32,377 nt of DNA from Hyphomicrobiales bacterium (GCA_027487245.1 JAIYDY010000048.1:1-32377); one strand, 5' to 3'. Shown: positions 15,063 to 24,145, counted from the first letter of the stretch. Translations and numbers: made by a program. Notes: a model not told the origin generated them from the sequence alone.

Positions 15063-16051
15063 GTGTGGGCTCCCATCAACGAGGCGAGATCGTCGCCCGC
15101 GCGCAGGCAGGCGACAGAGCGGGCGTGGTCCAGCGCGACCAGCGGCGGCCGTTGCGCATGGCAGGCCTCGAGCGAGGCGGGGCAGCGCGAGGCGAAGACG
15201 CAGCCGCCCGGCAGGTTCAGCGGGCTTGGTATCTCCCCGCGCAGCAGAATGCGGCGGCGACGCTGGCGCGGGTCGGGCGAAAGATGCGCCGACATCAGCG
15301 CCATGGTGTAGGGATGGCGCGGCGCGGCGAACAGTTCGGCGGTCGTGCCCGTCTCCACAACCGTGCCGAGATAGAGCACCATGACCCGGTCGCAGATCAG
15401 TTTGATCGTGCCGAGATCGTGGCTGATGAAGATGGTGGCGACGCCAAGGTCGCGCTTCAGTTCGCCCAGCAGCTCGAGGATCCCGGCCCGCACCGAAAGG
15501 TCGAGCGAGCTGGTCGGCTCGTCCAGCACCAGCAGGCGCGGCCTGGTCACCAGCGCCCTCGCGATGCAGGCGCGCTGCAGCTGCCCGCCCGACAGGTCAG
15601 CCGGGTGACGCGCCAGCAACGCGGCCGACAGCCGCGTGCGCTCGACGATTTCGGCGATGCGTGACGCGCGCTCTGCGGCCGAGAGGCTGGTGTGGAGCCT
15701 GAGCGGCTCCTCGATCTGGTAGCCGATGGTGAGGCGCGGGTTCAGCGCGGCCCACGGATCCTGGAACACCACCTGCACGTCGCGGCGCAGCCTTCGCATC
15801 GCCTCGGGCGGGAGCGCGGCCAGATCGGTTCCATCGAAGCGGACCGCTCCGGCGCTTGGCTCCAGCAGGCGCAGGACCAGGCGGCCAATCGTGGACTTGC
15901 CCGAGCCGCTCTCGCCGACCAGCCCTAGCGCCTCGCCCTCGCGCAGGATGAAGTCGACGGCGTTCACCGCCTTGAGCGGGCCGGCCGGCGTCTCGAAGAC
16001 CTTGGACAGGCCCGAGACCTCGAGCAGGGGCGCTTGGGAGGGCTCCGTCAT
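15059..16051 (-). CDS. Dpp/Opp-type ABC importer ATPase (DppF-like)
   Basis: 330 residues. Walker A GESGSGKST (46-54), signature LSGGQ (153-157), Walker B LLVLDEP (173-179), switch His211, and a C-terminal oligopeptide/dipeptide extension with the paired Cys of FASRCPASLEACHA. The ATG at 16051 overlaps the stop of the partner ATPase; longer starts would run deep into that gene. It should dimerise with the product of 16048-17037. Peptide/opine/nickel-type importers accept many ligands besides peptides, and here the neighbouring enzymes suggest a small organic nutrient. Confidence 0.9.
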   Translation of the reverse strand: MTEPSQAPLLEVSGLSKVFETPAGPLKAVNAVDFILREGEALGLVGESGSGKSTIGRLVLRLLEPSAGAVRFDGTDLAALPPEAMRRLRRDVQVVFQDPWAALNPRLTIGYQIEEPLRLHTSLSAAERASRIAEIVERTRLSAALLARHPADLSGGQLQRACIARALVTRPRLLVLDEPTSSLDLSVRAGILELLGELKRDLGVATIFISHDLGTIKLICDRVMVLYLGTVVETGTTAELFAAPRHPYTMALMSAHLSPDPRQRRRRILLRGEIPSPLNLPGGCVFASRCPASLEACHAQRPPLVALDHARSVACLRAGDDLASLMGAHT

Positions 16052-17037
16052 GCCAGCGCCTCCCGCTGGGGGGCGACATGGTGGCAGAGTGCCTGATGGC
16101 CCAGGGCCAGAAGGCGCTGGGGCGGCTCCGTCCGGCAGGACGCGTCGGCAATGGGGCAACGGTCCGAGTAGACGCAGCCTTCCGGCAGGGCGCGCAGATT
16201 GGGAGGCAGGCCGGCGCGCGGCGCCTTGCCGCCAGCCTCGATCCGCTCCGGCGTCGCGGCCAGAAGGGCCTGGGTGTAAGGATGGGCGGGCGCACCGAAG
16301 ACCTGCTCAACCGGCCCGCTCTCGACGATTACCCCCGCGAACATCACCGCCACCTTGTCGCAGTAATGGGCGACCACGCCGATGTCGTGCGTGATCACCA
16401 GCAGGCTCGCGCCCTCCTCGCGCACGAGCGATGTCAGCAGGTCGAGCACTTGCGCCTGCACCGTGGCGTCGAGCCCCGTGGTCGGCTCGTCGGCCACGAT
16501 CAGCCGAGGCCGATTGGCCAGTGCCATGGCAATCAGCACGCGCTGCGCCATCCCGCCGGAGAACTGGTGCGGATAGGCCATGGCACGCCGCTCGGCGTCC
16601 GCGACGCCCACCTTCTCCAGCAGGTCGATGGCCCGGCGCCAGGCCTGCGCGCGGCTCACCGGGGCATGGGCCTGCTGGATCCGGACGATCTGGTCGCCGA
16701 TGCGCCGGACCGGGTCGAGCGAGGTCTTGGGGCTCTGCACCACCATGCTGATCGCGGCGCCGCGCAGCCGGTTGAGCTTCGCCTCGTCGAGCGCGAGGAG
16801 ATCGACGCCCTCGAACAGCGCCCGGCCCCGGACCAGCCGCGCCGGCGCGCGCAGCAGCCCCATCAGCGCCTGCACGGTGAGCGACTTGCCGGCGCCGGTC
16901 TCGCCGACCAGGCCCAGGCGCTCGCCTTGCTCAAGCGTGAGCGAGACGCCGTTCAGCGCCCGCGCCGTAACCGGACGACCCAGCCTGTCCTCACCGACGA
17001 AGTGGACATGGAGGTCCTCGATGGAAAGCAGGCTCAT
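16048..17037 (-). CDS. Dpp/Opp-type ABC importer ATPase (DppD-like)
   Basis: 329 residues. Walker A GETGAGKS (45-52), signature FSGGMAQR (159-166), Walker B LIVADEP (179-185) and switch His217, followed by the oligopeptide-ABC C-terminal domain with paired Cys (CVYSDRCPIADASC). The ATG at 17037 overlaps the DppC-like stop by four bases. Together with the following gene it supplies ATP hydrolysis for the permease pair encoded immediately upstream. Confidence 0.9.
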   Translation of the reverse strand: MSLLSIEDLHVHFVGEDRLGRPVTARALNGVSLTLEQGERLGLVGETGAGKSLTVQALMGLLRAPARLVRGRALFEGVDLLALDEAKLNRLRGAAISMVVQSPKTSLDPVRRIGDQIVRIQQAHAPVSRAQAWRRAIDLLEKVGVADAERRAMAYPHQFSGGMAQRVLIAMALANRPRLIVADEPTTGLDATVQAQVLDLLTSLVREEGASLLVITHDIGVVAHYCDKVAVMFAGVIVESGPVEQVFGAPAHPYTQALLAATPERIEAGGKAPRAGLPPNLRALPEGCVYSDRCPIADASCRTEPPQRLLALGHQALCHHVAPQREALA

Positions 17038-17927
17038 CGGACCCCCGTGCGCCTGCGCGGGTCGAGCCAGTCCTGCACCGCGTCGCCCAGGAGGTTGAAG
17101 CCCAGCACCAGCAGCACCAGCGCCAGGCCGGGGAACAGCGCCACCCACCATTCGCCGGTTACCATCTGCTCCGCCCCCTGGCGGATCATCGCGCCCCATT
17201 CGGGCGTGGGCGGCTGCACGCCGACGCCAACGAAGGCGAGAGTGGCGCTCACCCTGATCGACCAAGCGAGCCTGACGGCCGACTGCGCCAGGGCCCCGCG
17301 CATCGCATTGGGCAGGATGTGGATGAACAGGATGCGCCAACGCGTGTTGCCGGCTGCGACGGCGCTCTCGACGAAGCCGGAATGGCGCAGGCTCAGCACC
17401 TCCGCCCGCACCAGCCGCGCGAAGATCGGCGCGTCAACCAGGCCGATCACGATGATGATGTTGCCCAGCGACTTGCCGGTTGCCGCCACCAGCGCCAGTG
17501 CCAGGATGATCGAGGGAAAGATGCGCAGCGCGTCCATGGCCCTGAGCAGGACCTCGTCTGGCATTCCCCCGCGATAGCCGGCGAAAAGGCCGAGCGGCAC
17601 ACCGATCAGCATCGCCACCGCCACGGCCGGAACCGCGATGCCGAAAGCGAGGCACGAACCATGAATAATTCGGCTGAACACGTCCATGCCCGCACCGTCG
17701 GTGCCGAACCAGAATTGCCCGGAGGGCGGCTTCAGCACGTCATAGGGGTTGGCCTGCATCGGATCGTGCGGGCTGATCAGGGGCGCGAACAGCGCCAGGA
17801 GCGCGAAGACGCCCACGATCAGCGCGCCGGCAAAGGCAGTCGGCGCGTGCCGGGCCATGACGCGCAGCCGCAGCGGCAGCGTGCGCAGCCAGGATCCGGC
17901 CGGCGGGGAGCTGGCGGCGTCGCTCAT
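17034..17927 (-). CDS. Dpp/Opp-type ABC importer permease (DppC-like)
   Basis: 297 residues with an N-terminal helix (FAGALIVGVFALLALFAPLI) followed by the SPHDP segment and FGTDGAGMDVFSRIIHG, both hallmarks of DppC-type permeases. The EAA-type loop is RHSGFVESAVAAGNTRWRI followed by HILPN. The ATG at 17927 overlaps the DppB-like stop. It forms the channel with the next gene product upstream. I see no missing part. Confidence 0.92.
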   Translation of the reverse strand: MSDAASSPPAGSWLRTLPLRLRVMARHAPTAFAGALIVGVFALLALFAPLISPHDPMQANPYDVLKPPSGQFWFGTDGAGMDVFSRIIHGSCLAFGIAVPAVAVAMLIGVPLGLFAGYRGGMPDEVLLRAMDALRIFPSIILALALVAATGKSLGNIIIVIGLVDAPIFARLVRAEVLSLRHSGFVESAVAAGNTRWRILFIHILPNAMRGALAQSAVRLAWSIRVSATLAFVGVGVQPPTPEWGAMIRQGAEQMVTGEWWVALFPGLALVLLVLGFNLLGDAVQDWLDPRRRTGVR

Positions 17928-19015
17928 GAGGCCCTCGACCGTGGCTCGAGCAGGAAGACCAGCAAGTCCACCACGATGAAGATCGCCAGCGAGAAGGTCG
18001 TGACGTAGAGCACGTAGCCCTGGACGGCGGTGAAGTCGCCCTCGAGGATGGCGGTGAGCCCGTATTGGCCCGCCCCGCCCCAGGCGAAGACGAGCTCGAT
18101 CAGCGAGGAGGTGCCGACCAGCCCGGCCAGCTCCGCTCCGATGAAGGTGATGACCGGCACCAGGCTGTTGCGCAGCACGATGCGACGAAGGTCCCGCCGC
18201 GGCAGGCCGGAGGCGCGGGCGAAGCGGACATAGTCCGTGGCCAGCACGTCGAGCGCGATCGCCCGGGTCTGCTTGATGATCGGCGCGGCCGCGACGATGG
18301 CGAGGCAGAGCACCGGCAGCACGAGCTGCCCCAGCGCCGACCAGAGCGCTTCGGGATCGCGGGCCAGCGCCGAGTCGATCACGTAGCTGCCCGTGACGGT
18401 GGGCGGCTCGACCGCCATAAGGCTGATCCGCCCCATCGGTGCGGGTGCGAGGCCCAGAAGCGAGAAAAACACGAAGATCATGATCAGCCCGAGCCAGTAG
18501 GTCGGGATGGAGAAGCCGAAGAGCGAAACGATGCGGCTGATCTGATCGAAGGCGCGGCCCGAGCCAAAGGCGGCCGTCAGCCCGACCGGCACGCCGATGA
18601 GAGCGCCGAGGCCCACCCCGAGGAACAGCAGTTCGAGCGTGGCCGGCAGGCGCTGGCGCAAATCGGCCAGCACGGGCCTGTTGTTGAGCCATGAGCGGCC
18701 CAGATCGCCCTGCGCCACCCTAGCGACGTAGATGCCGAACTGCACCAGGATCGGCTTGTCGAGGCCGAGCTCGGCCCGCACCTCCTCGATCTGCTGCACG
18801 CTCGCCGTGGGGCCGGCGAGGCGCACGACCGGATCCTGTCCGCCAAGCCGCACCAGCACGAAGGTGAAGAGCAGCACGCCGAACAGGATCGGCGTCACCA
18901 TGGCCAGCCGTCGCAGCAGAAAGCGGACCGGCGGCCCGAGCGCCGGCATGATCCGGCGCCGCGGCGGAGCGGACCCCGGCGCCGGCGCGCTCGAGGCGGC
19001 GGCGTCATCGCTCAT
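17924..19015 (-). CDS. Dpp/Opp-type ABC importer permease (DppB-like)
   Basis: 363 residues, slightly long because of an Ala/Pro/Arg-rich N-terminal extension of about 30 residues ahead of FLLRRLAMVTPILFGVLLF. Family marks include the periplasmic region ending LGRSW, FGFSIPTYWLGL, the cytoplasmic loop DYVRFARASGLPRRDLRR with LRNSLVPV, and GTSSLIELVF near the end. Starts with ATG three bases after the binding-protein stop. Partner of the DppC-like permease. Confidence 0.92.
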   Translation of the reverse strand: MSDDAAASSAPAPGSAPPRRRIMPALGPPVRFLLRRLAMVTPILFGVLLFTFVLVRLGGQDPVVRLAGPTASVQQIEEVRAELGLDKPILVQFGIYVARVAQGDLGRSWLNNRPVLADLRQRLPATLELLFLGVGLGALIGVPVGLTAAFGSGRAFDQISRIVSLFGFSIPTYWLGLIMIFVFFSLLGLAPAPMGRISLMAVEPPTVTGSYVIDSALARDPEALWSALGQLVLPVLCLAIVAAAPIIKQTRAIALDVLATDYVRFARASGLPRRDLRRIVLRNSLVPVITFIGAELAGLVGTSSLIELVFAWGGAGQYGLTAILEGDFTAVQGYVLYVTTFSLAIFIVVDLLVFLLEPRSRAS

Positions 19016-19018
19016 CGG

Positions 19019-20596
19019 TTAGCGCGCGACCGTGAGATCGACCCAGCGCTCATGCAGATCCGGCTGCCAGACCCAGCCGCGGATGTTCGGGGCCATTGCC
19101 TCGAAGCTGCCGGGATAGAGCGTCATCAGCCAGGTGGCGTCGGTGGTGTGCAGCCGCTGCGCGTCGCGGGCGAGTTGCAACCGCTTGGCCGCGTCGGTCT
19201 CGATCAGCGCCTGGTCGATCAGCGCGTCGAACTGGGGGTTGTTATAGCCGTTGCGGTTCGAGGCTCCTGCGGAATGCGCGTTGAGATAGAGCGCGTAGAT
19301 CGGATCGAGCACGATCGGGTTGTCGAGGAAGGTGAAGAAAGGCAGGTCACGCCGGTTGGGCGCGGTGCGGGCGCGCATGTCGGCATCGGTGATCTGCTTG
19401 AGCTCCAGTTCGATGCCGGCCCGCGCCAGCTGGGTGCGCAACTGGATGCAGAGCTGTTCCTCCCAGAAAAAGATCTGCGAATACTCCACCGTGATCTTCA
19501 GGTTTGGCTTGCCTGCCTCCGCCAGCAATGCCTTGGCCTTGTCGATGTTGGTGCCGAACACCCATGCGTCCGGGAAAGCGCCGTCGATCATCGGCGGCAC
19601 GATGGATCTGGCCTGGCTGCCGAGCCCCTCGAACACGGACTTATTCAGCGCGTCATAATCCGTGGCGTAGAGGATCGCCTGCCTGACCCGGATGTCGTTG
19701 AAGGGCTCGAAGCGCGGGTTCATGCGCACCGAGGCGTGGCCCGTGCCCTCCTCGCCTTCCACACGCACGCGGCGGTCCTGCTGCAATTCGACGATCTGGC
19801 GCTGGGTCAGTTCCTCGGTCCACTGCGCCTGGCCGGCGCGGATCAGCGCCAGACGGTTCGCGGCGGACGGCACCTCCCGGTAGACCACGCGCTCGAAATG
19901 CGGCTTGCCCTTGAAGTAGTTCGGGTTCGCGACGAACACCGCATCCTGCCCCGCACGCAGCGACTGCAGATGGTAGGCACCGAAACCAGCCGTGTTGGTG
20001 TCCAGCCATTTCAGCGCCCATGGGTCGTCGGCGCTGACATGCTGCTTCATCACCGTGGAGTCGTAGATCGAGGGCGTGTAGAGCGTCAGCGCCCGCAGGA
20101 AGATCGCGTTCGGCCCGGACAGGGTGAACTTCACCTCATAGCGCGAGACAGCCTCGACCTTCGTCACCGAGGAGACGCGGGCAATGAACGCGCCGGTGCG
20201 GTTCTGCGCCAGCGACTTCTCCCATCCCCACACCACGTCGGCCGAGGTCAGTTCGTTGCCATGGAAACTCTTCACGCCCTGGCGCAGCTTGAACACCCAG
20301 GTCTTGCCGTCCGGCGAGGATGTCCAGCTCTCCGCCAGATGTGGCTCAACCCGCGAGGCATCGATCCGCACGCGCCCGTCAGGGCTCTGGCGCGTGGCGT
20401 AGCGGGTCAACCCCTCATAGGTCTGCACCACCACATTCTGGGTGTTGGGCTTGAGTGCGTCGCCGTCGAAACCGCCCGGCGTGCGCGTCGCGGCAACCAC
20501 CAGTGTGGTGGCGGCCTGCGCGTCGGCGGGGCGGATCAGGTAGGGCGCGGCGAGCGCGGCGGCGGCGGTCTGGCCTAGGCGACGACGGGTGATCAT
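19019..20596 (-). CDS. ABC importer binding protein, family 5 (DppA/OppA-like)
   Basis: 525 residues, normal for a family-5 extracellular binding protein. The N-terminus has a twin-arginine-like signal (MITRRRLGQTAAAALAAPYL) cleaved near ADAQA. Family segments are present: AESWTSSPDGKTWVFKLRQG, then FHGNELTSADVVWGWEK, and NRNGYNNPQFDALIDQA towards the end. The ATG at 20596 has AGGGGAAG placed well upstream; an upstream GTG at 20611 lies inside that ribosome binding site, so it is unlikely. It captures the ligand in the periplasm for the importer encoded by the next four genes. The ligand is unknown; family 5 binds peptides, opines, nickel chelates and assorted small organics. Confidence 0.92.
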   Translation of the reverse strand: MITRRRLGQTAAAALAAPYLIRPADAQAATTLVVAATRTPGGFDGDALKPNTQNVVVQTYEGLTRYATRQSPDGRVRIDASRVEPHLAESWTSSPDGKTWVFKLRQGVKSFHGNELTSADVVWGWEKSLAQNRTGAFIARVSSVTKVEAVSRYEVKFTLSGPNAIFLRALTLYTPSIYDSTVMKQHVSADDPWALKWLDTNTAGFGAYHLQSLRAGQDAVFVANPNYFKGKPHFERVVYREVPSAANRLALIRAGQAQWTEELTQRQIVELQQDRRVRVEGEEGTGHASVRMNPRFEPFNDIRVRQAILYATDYDALNKSVFEGLGSQARSIVPPMIDGAFPDAWVFGTNIDKAKALLAEAGKPNLKITVEYSQIFFWEEQLCIQLRTQLARAGIELELKQITDADMRARTAPNRRDLPFFTFLDNPIVLDPIYALYLNAHSAGASNRNGYNNPQFDALIDQALIETDAAKRLQLARDAQRLHTTDATWLMTLYPGSFEAMAPNIRGWVWQPDLHERWVDLTVAR

Positions 20597-20635
20597 GCTG
20601 CTTCCCCTCACTGTGTTGTTCGTTGACGAAAGACG

Positions 20636-21358
20636 CTAGAGATCCATGCTGGAGACGGGCACACGGAAGCCCGGCTTGAGCTCGTCCATCAGGTTGATCA
20701 CCCGATAGGCGTGGCTGATGCTGCGGCCGAGCACCGGATCGGTCATTTCGAAAGCCCAGTCAGCGCCGAACCCCATCGTCTTGTCGAGGCTCGCGATGGT
20801 GCCGCAGAACACCATGAAATCGCGCTTGGGCAGCGACAGCGTGCGCTCCGACAGGATGCGCAGCATGTCTTCCGGGTGCAGAAACGCGGCCACCGAGCAA
20901 TCCTGATAGAGTTTGCCGCCCACATGGCTGGTCATGCGGCATTCGTCCCAATGGGCGGCGATGTCCGCGAAGCGCCAGAGCGTGGGGGCCAGCACGTTGG
21001 CGCAGGCCTGCTTGCTCCAGACGATGCTCACCTTCTCGAGCGCACGGTCGGTGTGGTCGCTGCCAACACCGACATAAAGTTCGTCGGCCATGTAAAGCAC
21101 GATCTCGACTTCGCCGGAGCTGCGGCCGGTCTGTACCGTGACCTCGCTGGCGGTGCTGACCCCTTGGGTCGACATCGGGTAGATGCGCGGCGCAGGCACA
21201 TCGAACGCGATGGTGATGCCGATATGCTTCACCTCGTCCTGATGGGCCCGGGCGGTCTCCGGGTCACGCGTGGCCGAGCCGAGGTTGAACACCCGCGACA
21301 GCTCCAGCTCAGTGCGCTTCACGCCTCCGGATGAAACCAGATCTACTGCAACGCCCAT
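20636..21358 (-). CDS. DUF2848-family protein
   Basis: About 240 residues from the ATG at 21358, preceded by GGGGGGA; an upstream start would add 14 residues. I recognise the DUF2848 family, thought to share a fold with fumarylacetoacetate hydrolases; the function is not established. Segments that look conserved include HIGITIAFDVPAPRIYP, VGVGSDHTDRALE (possible metal or substrate site with Asp and His) and WSKQACANVLAP. No signal peptide. Its position between three dehydrogenases and an importer suggests hydrolysis of a C-C or C-N bond in the pathway, but that is inference. Confidence 0.8.
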   Translation of the reverse strand: MGVAVDLVSSGGVKRTELELSRVFNLGSATRDPETARAHQDEVKHIGITIAFDVPAPRIYPMSTQGVSTASEVTVQTGRSSGEVEIVLYMADELYVGVGSDHTDRALEKVSIVWSKQACANVLAPTLWRFADIAAHWDECRMTSHVGGKLYQDCSVAAFLHPEDMLRILSERTLSLPKRDFMVFCGTIASLDKTMGFGADWAFEMTDPVLGRSISHAYRVINLMDELKPGFRVPVSSMDL

Positions 21359-21446
21359 CACCCAGTCCCCCCTGGCCGCGCTCGGACGCTCGCGCGGCAT
21401 CCGTCGAAGCTAATGCGGGCGCGGCGCTGGCGCAACAGGAAATGTA

Positions 21447-22205
21447 TCATGGATAGAACAGCTGACCGCCGTTCACCGGGAGGTCGACGCCGGTGATGTA
21501 GCTGGCCTGGTCCGAGCACAGGAACAGCGCCGGACCGGCGACGTCATCGGGCGCGCCGAGCCGGCGCGCCGGCAGCGCCGAGGGATCGGGCTTGGGCAGA
21601 TCGGCGTTCATCGCCGTCTCGATCACCCCGGGCGAGAGGATGTTGCAGCGCACGTTGCGCGCCGCGCCATTGCGCGCGACATGGCGCCCGAAGGCCAGAA
21701 GCGCGCCCTTGGAGGCGGAGTATTCCGCCCCTGCCAGAAGTCCGCCCTGCCGCGCCGCCACCGAGGAGACGAGCAGGATGCGCCCATCGCCACGCGCCTC
21801 CATGCCGGGGTAGCAGGCCGCAACCAGATGGCGCGCACCGTCCAGATTGACGCGCAGCACCGCTCGCCATTGCGCGAGGCCGGAATCCACCGCGCCGCGC
21901 GGCATCACCCCGGCGGCGCAGACCAGGATCGAGATCGGACCCAGAGCCGCCTCGGCGGCGGCGACGGCAGCCAGGCAAGCAGCCTCGTCGCCCACATCGA
22001 CCATCCAGGCCCGGCTCCTCGCGCCCAGCGCGGCAGCGGCCGCCACCGTTTCATCGGCATCGAGCGCGTCGAGCACCGCGACTGCCGCCCCGTCACCCGC
22101 CAGCGCGAGGGCGATGGCCGCGCCGATGCCGCGGGCGCCGCCGCTGACAACGGCAACATGCCCCGCCAAGGAAGCAGCGCTGGCCACGGGTGGGAAAGCC
22201 CTCAT
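21447..22205 (-). CDS. Short-chain dehydrogenase/reductase (SDR), third of three
   Basis: 252 residues of the classical SDR type. The cofactor loop is GGARGIG (22-28); Asp45 at the end of beta-2 favours NAD over NADP. CAAG at 96-99 replaces NAAG; catalytic residues Asn120, Ser148, Tyr162 and Lys166 are in place (SSVAARQGG, EYSASK). The C-terminus ends VDLPVNGGQLFYP, as in FabG-like SDRs. The ATG at 22205 overlaps the previous SDR stop by ATGA. It probably oxidises an alcohol made in the operon's pathway. Confidence 0.9.
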   Translation of the reverse strand: MRAFPPVASAASLAGHVAVVSGGARGIGAAIALALAGDGAAVAVLDALDADETVAAAAALGARSRAWMVDVGDEAACLAAVAAAEAALGPISILVCAAGVMPRGAVDSGLAQWRAVLRVNLDGARHLVAACYPGMEARGDGRILLVSSVAARQGGLLAGAEYSASKGALLAFGRHVARNGAARNVRCNILSPGVIETAMNADLPKPDPSALPARRLGAPDDVAGPALFLCSDQASYITGVDLPVNGGQLFYP

Positions 22206-22951
22206 CCGAAGAACACTCCGCCATTGATGTGAAGCACCGCCCCGGTGACGTAGCTGGCGGCGGGCGAGCAGAGAAAGGCGATCGGCTCGGCCACATCCTC
22301 CGGCTCGCCGAGGCGGCCGAGCGGGATCGCGTCCGCGTCATAGGGCAGCCCCGCCACGAATGGCGTGGCGATGAAGCCCGGCGCGACGGCGTTGACGCCA
22401 ATGCCGTCGGGGCCGCCATGCAGTGCGAAATGCCGGGCCAGTCCGATCAGTCCGGCCTTCGAGGCGTTGTATTCCGGCCCGAAATGCAGGCCGCCTCGGT
22501 AGGCGCCCATGGAGCTGACGATCACCACCCGGCCTTGTCCAGCGGCCTTGAGATGCGGCCATGCGGCGCGCAGCGTCGCGAACGTGCCGGTCAGGTTTGC
22601 GCCAACGACGCGGTCCCAGTCGGCGTCAGCGGCCAGCAGCGGCCCCTTGAAGCCGACTCCGGCGGCGCAGACGAGAATATCGAGACGCGCGCCGCCCCCG
22701 GCCTGGCCGGCCGCCTTCTCCACCGCATGCGCGACGCTATCGCGATCCGCAAGGTCGAAGGTGATCTCGCAGCCCGAGCCGCCGGCGGCCCGCAGCCGCT
22801 CGAGCGTCGCTGCGGCGGACTTGATGTCGGCGCAGGCCACATGGGCACCGCGGACCGCGAGCGCCAGCGCCGTGGCCGCCCCGATGCCGCTGGCCGCTCC
22901 AGTGACGAGCGCGACCTTGCCAGTCAGATCGCCGCGTGGGCGCGCCGCCAT
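22202..22951 (-). CDS. Short-chain dehydrogenase/reductase (SDR), second of three
   Basis: 249 residues, classical SDR. GAASGIG (18-24), Asp42 after beta-2 (CADIKSA) suggesting NAD preference, CAAG (95-98), catalytic Ser147, Tyr161 and Lys165 (VSSMGAYRGG, EYNASK), and the FabG-like end TGAVLHINGGVFFG. The ATG at 22951 lies four bases beyond the stop of the first SDR. Similar in length and layout to its two neighbours, so the three may descend from duplication, although sequence between the motifs differs a good deal. Confidence 0.9.
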   Translation of the reverse strand: MAARPRGDLTGKVALVTGAASGIGAATALALAVRGAHVACADIKSAAATLERLRAAGGSGCEITFDLADRDSVAHAVEKAAGQAGGGARLDILVCAAGVGFKGPLLAADADWDRVVGANLTGTFATLRAAWPHLKAAGQGRVVIVSSMGAYRGGLHFGPEYNASKAGLIGLARHFALHGGPDGIGVNAVAPGFIATPFVAGLPYDADAIPLGRLGEPEDVAEPIAFLCSPAASYVTGAVLHINGGVFFG

Positions 22952-22955
22952 CGCT

Positions 22956-23669
22956 TCAGTCCATCCTCACGCCGCCATTGACCGGAATCACCGCGCCGGT
23001 GAGGTAGCTCGCCTCCTCCGAAAGCAGGAAGCGGATCGCTGCCGCCACCTCCTCGGCACGGCCATGGCGACGCAGCGGCACGATCGCGTCGTAGCGGGCC
23101 TTCTGCTCGGCCAGATGCTGCGCGGTCATCGGCGTGTCGATCGCGCCGGGCGAGACGCAATTGACCGTAATCGAGCGCGGAGCCAGCTCCTGCGCCATCG
23201 ACTTGGTCAGCGCCTCGACCCCCGCCTTGGAGGCGGCATAAGCCGCGCCGGTGATGACGCCGCCGGTGCGGGCCGCCAATGAACTCAGGGTGACGATCCG
23301 GCCTCCCTCGGCCAGCAGCGGCGAGGCCGCGCGGCAGCACAGGAAGACACCGGTCAGGTTGACCGCCAGGATCTCGTTCCAGCGCGCGACATCCAGGCTC
23401 GCCAGCTTGCCGGTATCTACCACGCCGGAGGAGACGACCAGCCCGTGCAAAGGAGCTTCGAGCGCGGCAAAGGCCCGCGCGACGCTGTCGGCGTCCGCCA
23501 CGTCGAGCGTGATCGCCCGCGCGCCAATCGCGGCCGCCAGCGCCGCAGCCGCTTCCCCGTCGCGGTCGAGGATGGTCACCGAATCGCCAGCCGTCGCCAA
23601 AGTCCGCGCGGTCGAGGCCCCGATGCCGCTGGCCCCGCCGACCACGGCGATCCTGCGCGCCGGACTCAT
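22956..23669 (-). CDS. Short-chain dehydrogenase/reductase (SDR), first of three
   Basis: 237 residues from the ATG at 23669, preceded by GGAGG. A longer version (to 23768) would run through the -10 box of a good promoter and is unlikely. GGASGIG (11-17), Asp35 after beta-2 (ILDRDG), catalytic Ser130, Tyr144 and Lys148 (SSLAARTGG, AYAASK) and a FabG-like end (NGGVRMD). Unusually, the NAG-type motif after beta-4 is replaced by SSG (VVSSGVVD), with Ser instead of the structural Asn. First gene of an operon of eleven minus-strand genes. Confidence 0.9.
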   Translation of the reverse strand: MSPARRIAVVGGASGIGASTARTLATAGDSVTILDRDGEAAAALAAAIGARAITLDVADADSVARAFAALEAPLHGLVVSSGVVDTGKLASLDVARWNEILAVNLTGVFLCCRAASPLLAEGGRIVTLSSLAARTGGVITGAAYAASKAGVEALTKSMAQELAPRSITVNCVSPGAIDTPMTAQHLAEQKARYDAIVPLRRHGRAEEVAAAIRFLLSEEASYLTGAVIPVNGGVRMD

Positions 23670-23748
23670 CGCGCCGCCTCCGCAGGGCCCGTGCGGCGGA
23701 AGATCGGGGCAGGCGAGAGCGTGGGGGGCACAGTGAGCATGGGCAACG

Positions 23749-23776
23749 ATCTTAGCCGCCGGCCTCAACCCGTCAA
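23749..23776 (-). promoter_or_regulatory. Sigma70-like promoter of the catabolic operon
   Basis: On the minus strand, -35 TTGACG (23776-23771) and -10 TAAGAT (23754-23749) are separated by 16 bp. This is the best promoter-like pair upstream of the eleven minus-strand genes and lies about 80 bp before the first start codon. No operator-like dyad was obvious beside it. Confidence 0.5.
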
Positions 23777-23807
23777 ATGCGGCGGACGCAGGGGCCTACG
23801 CGCCAAG

Positions 23808-24097
23808 GGCTCTGTTGCGGCAAGGGGACAGGGTCAGGTTTCTGGCTATTGCATCGGCTCCGTCAGCCTGTGAAACCGCGCGGGAAGTTGAGGAAGCGAA
23901 TTTCGCCCTTTGCCGCCCGGATCTTTGAGGCTGCCATGACCGCGACGGATCATGCCCATGATCTCGAAGCCCTTGATCGTTGCCGACGCCGACCGCTTCT
24001 TCCTGAAGCCGCGCACCCTTCGGAACATGGGTTTGAGCGCGCCGCGATCGGCCTGACGACAGACAAGCGCCAGCATGATCTCGTGAAGCTCCATCAA
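23808..24097 (-). pseudogene. Truncated IS6-family transposase, C-terminal part with terminal repeat
   Basis: The minus-strand frame reads ADRGALKPMFRRVRGFRKKR, then SASATIKGFEIMGMIRRGHG, which is the C-terminal end of IS6-family transposases (after the last catalytic residue). The DDE core and N-terminus are absent. At the left, GGCTCTGTTGCGG (23808-23820) resembles the IS6 terminal inverted repeat GGCACTGTTGC..., giving the element's end. It is therefore a dead remnant, abutting the promoter of the catabolic operon. Confidence 0.75.
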
Positions 24098-24145
24098 CGG
24101 AAAGAAATCAGGTCAAAAAACAACCCGCCTGACGACACGGGGGGC

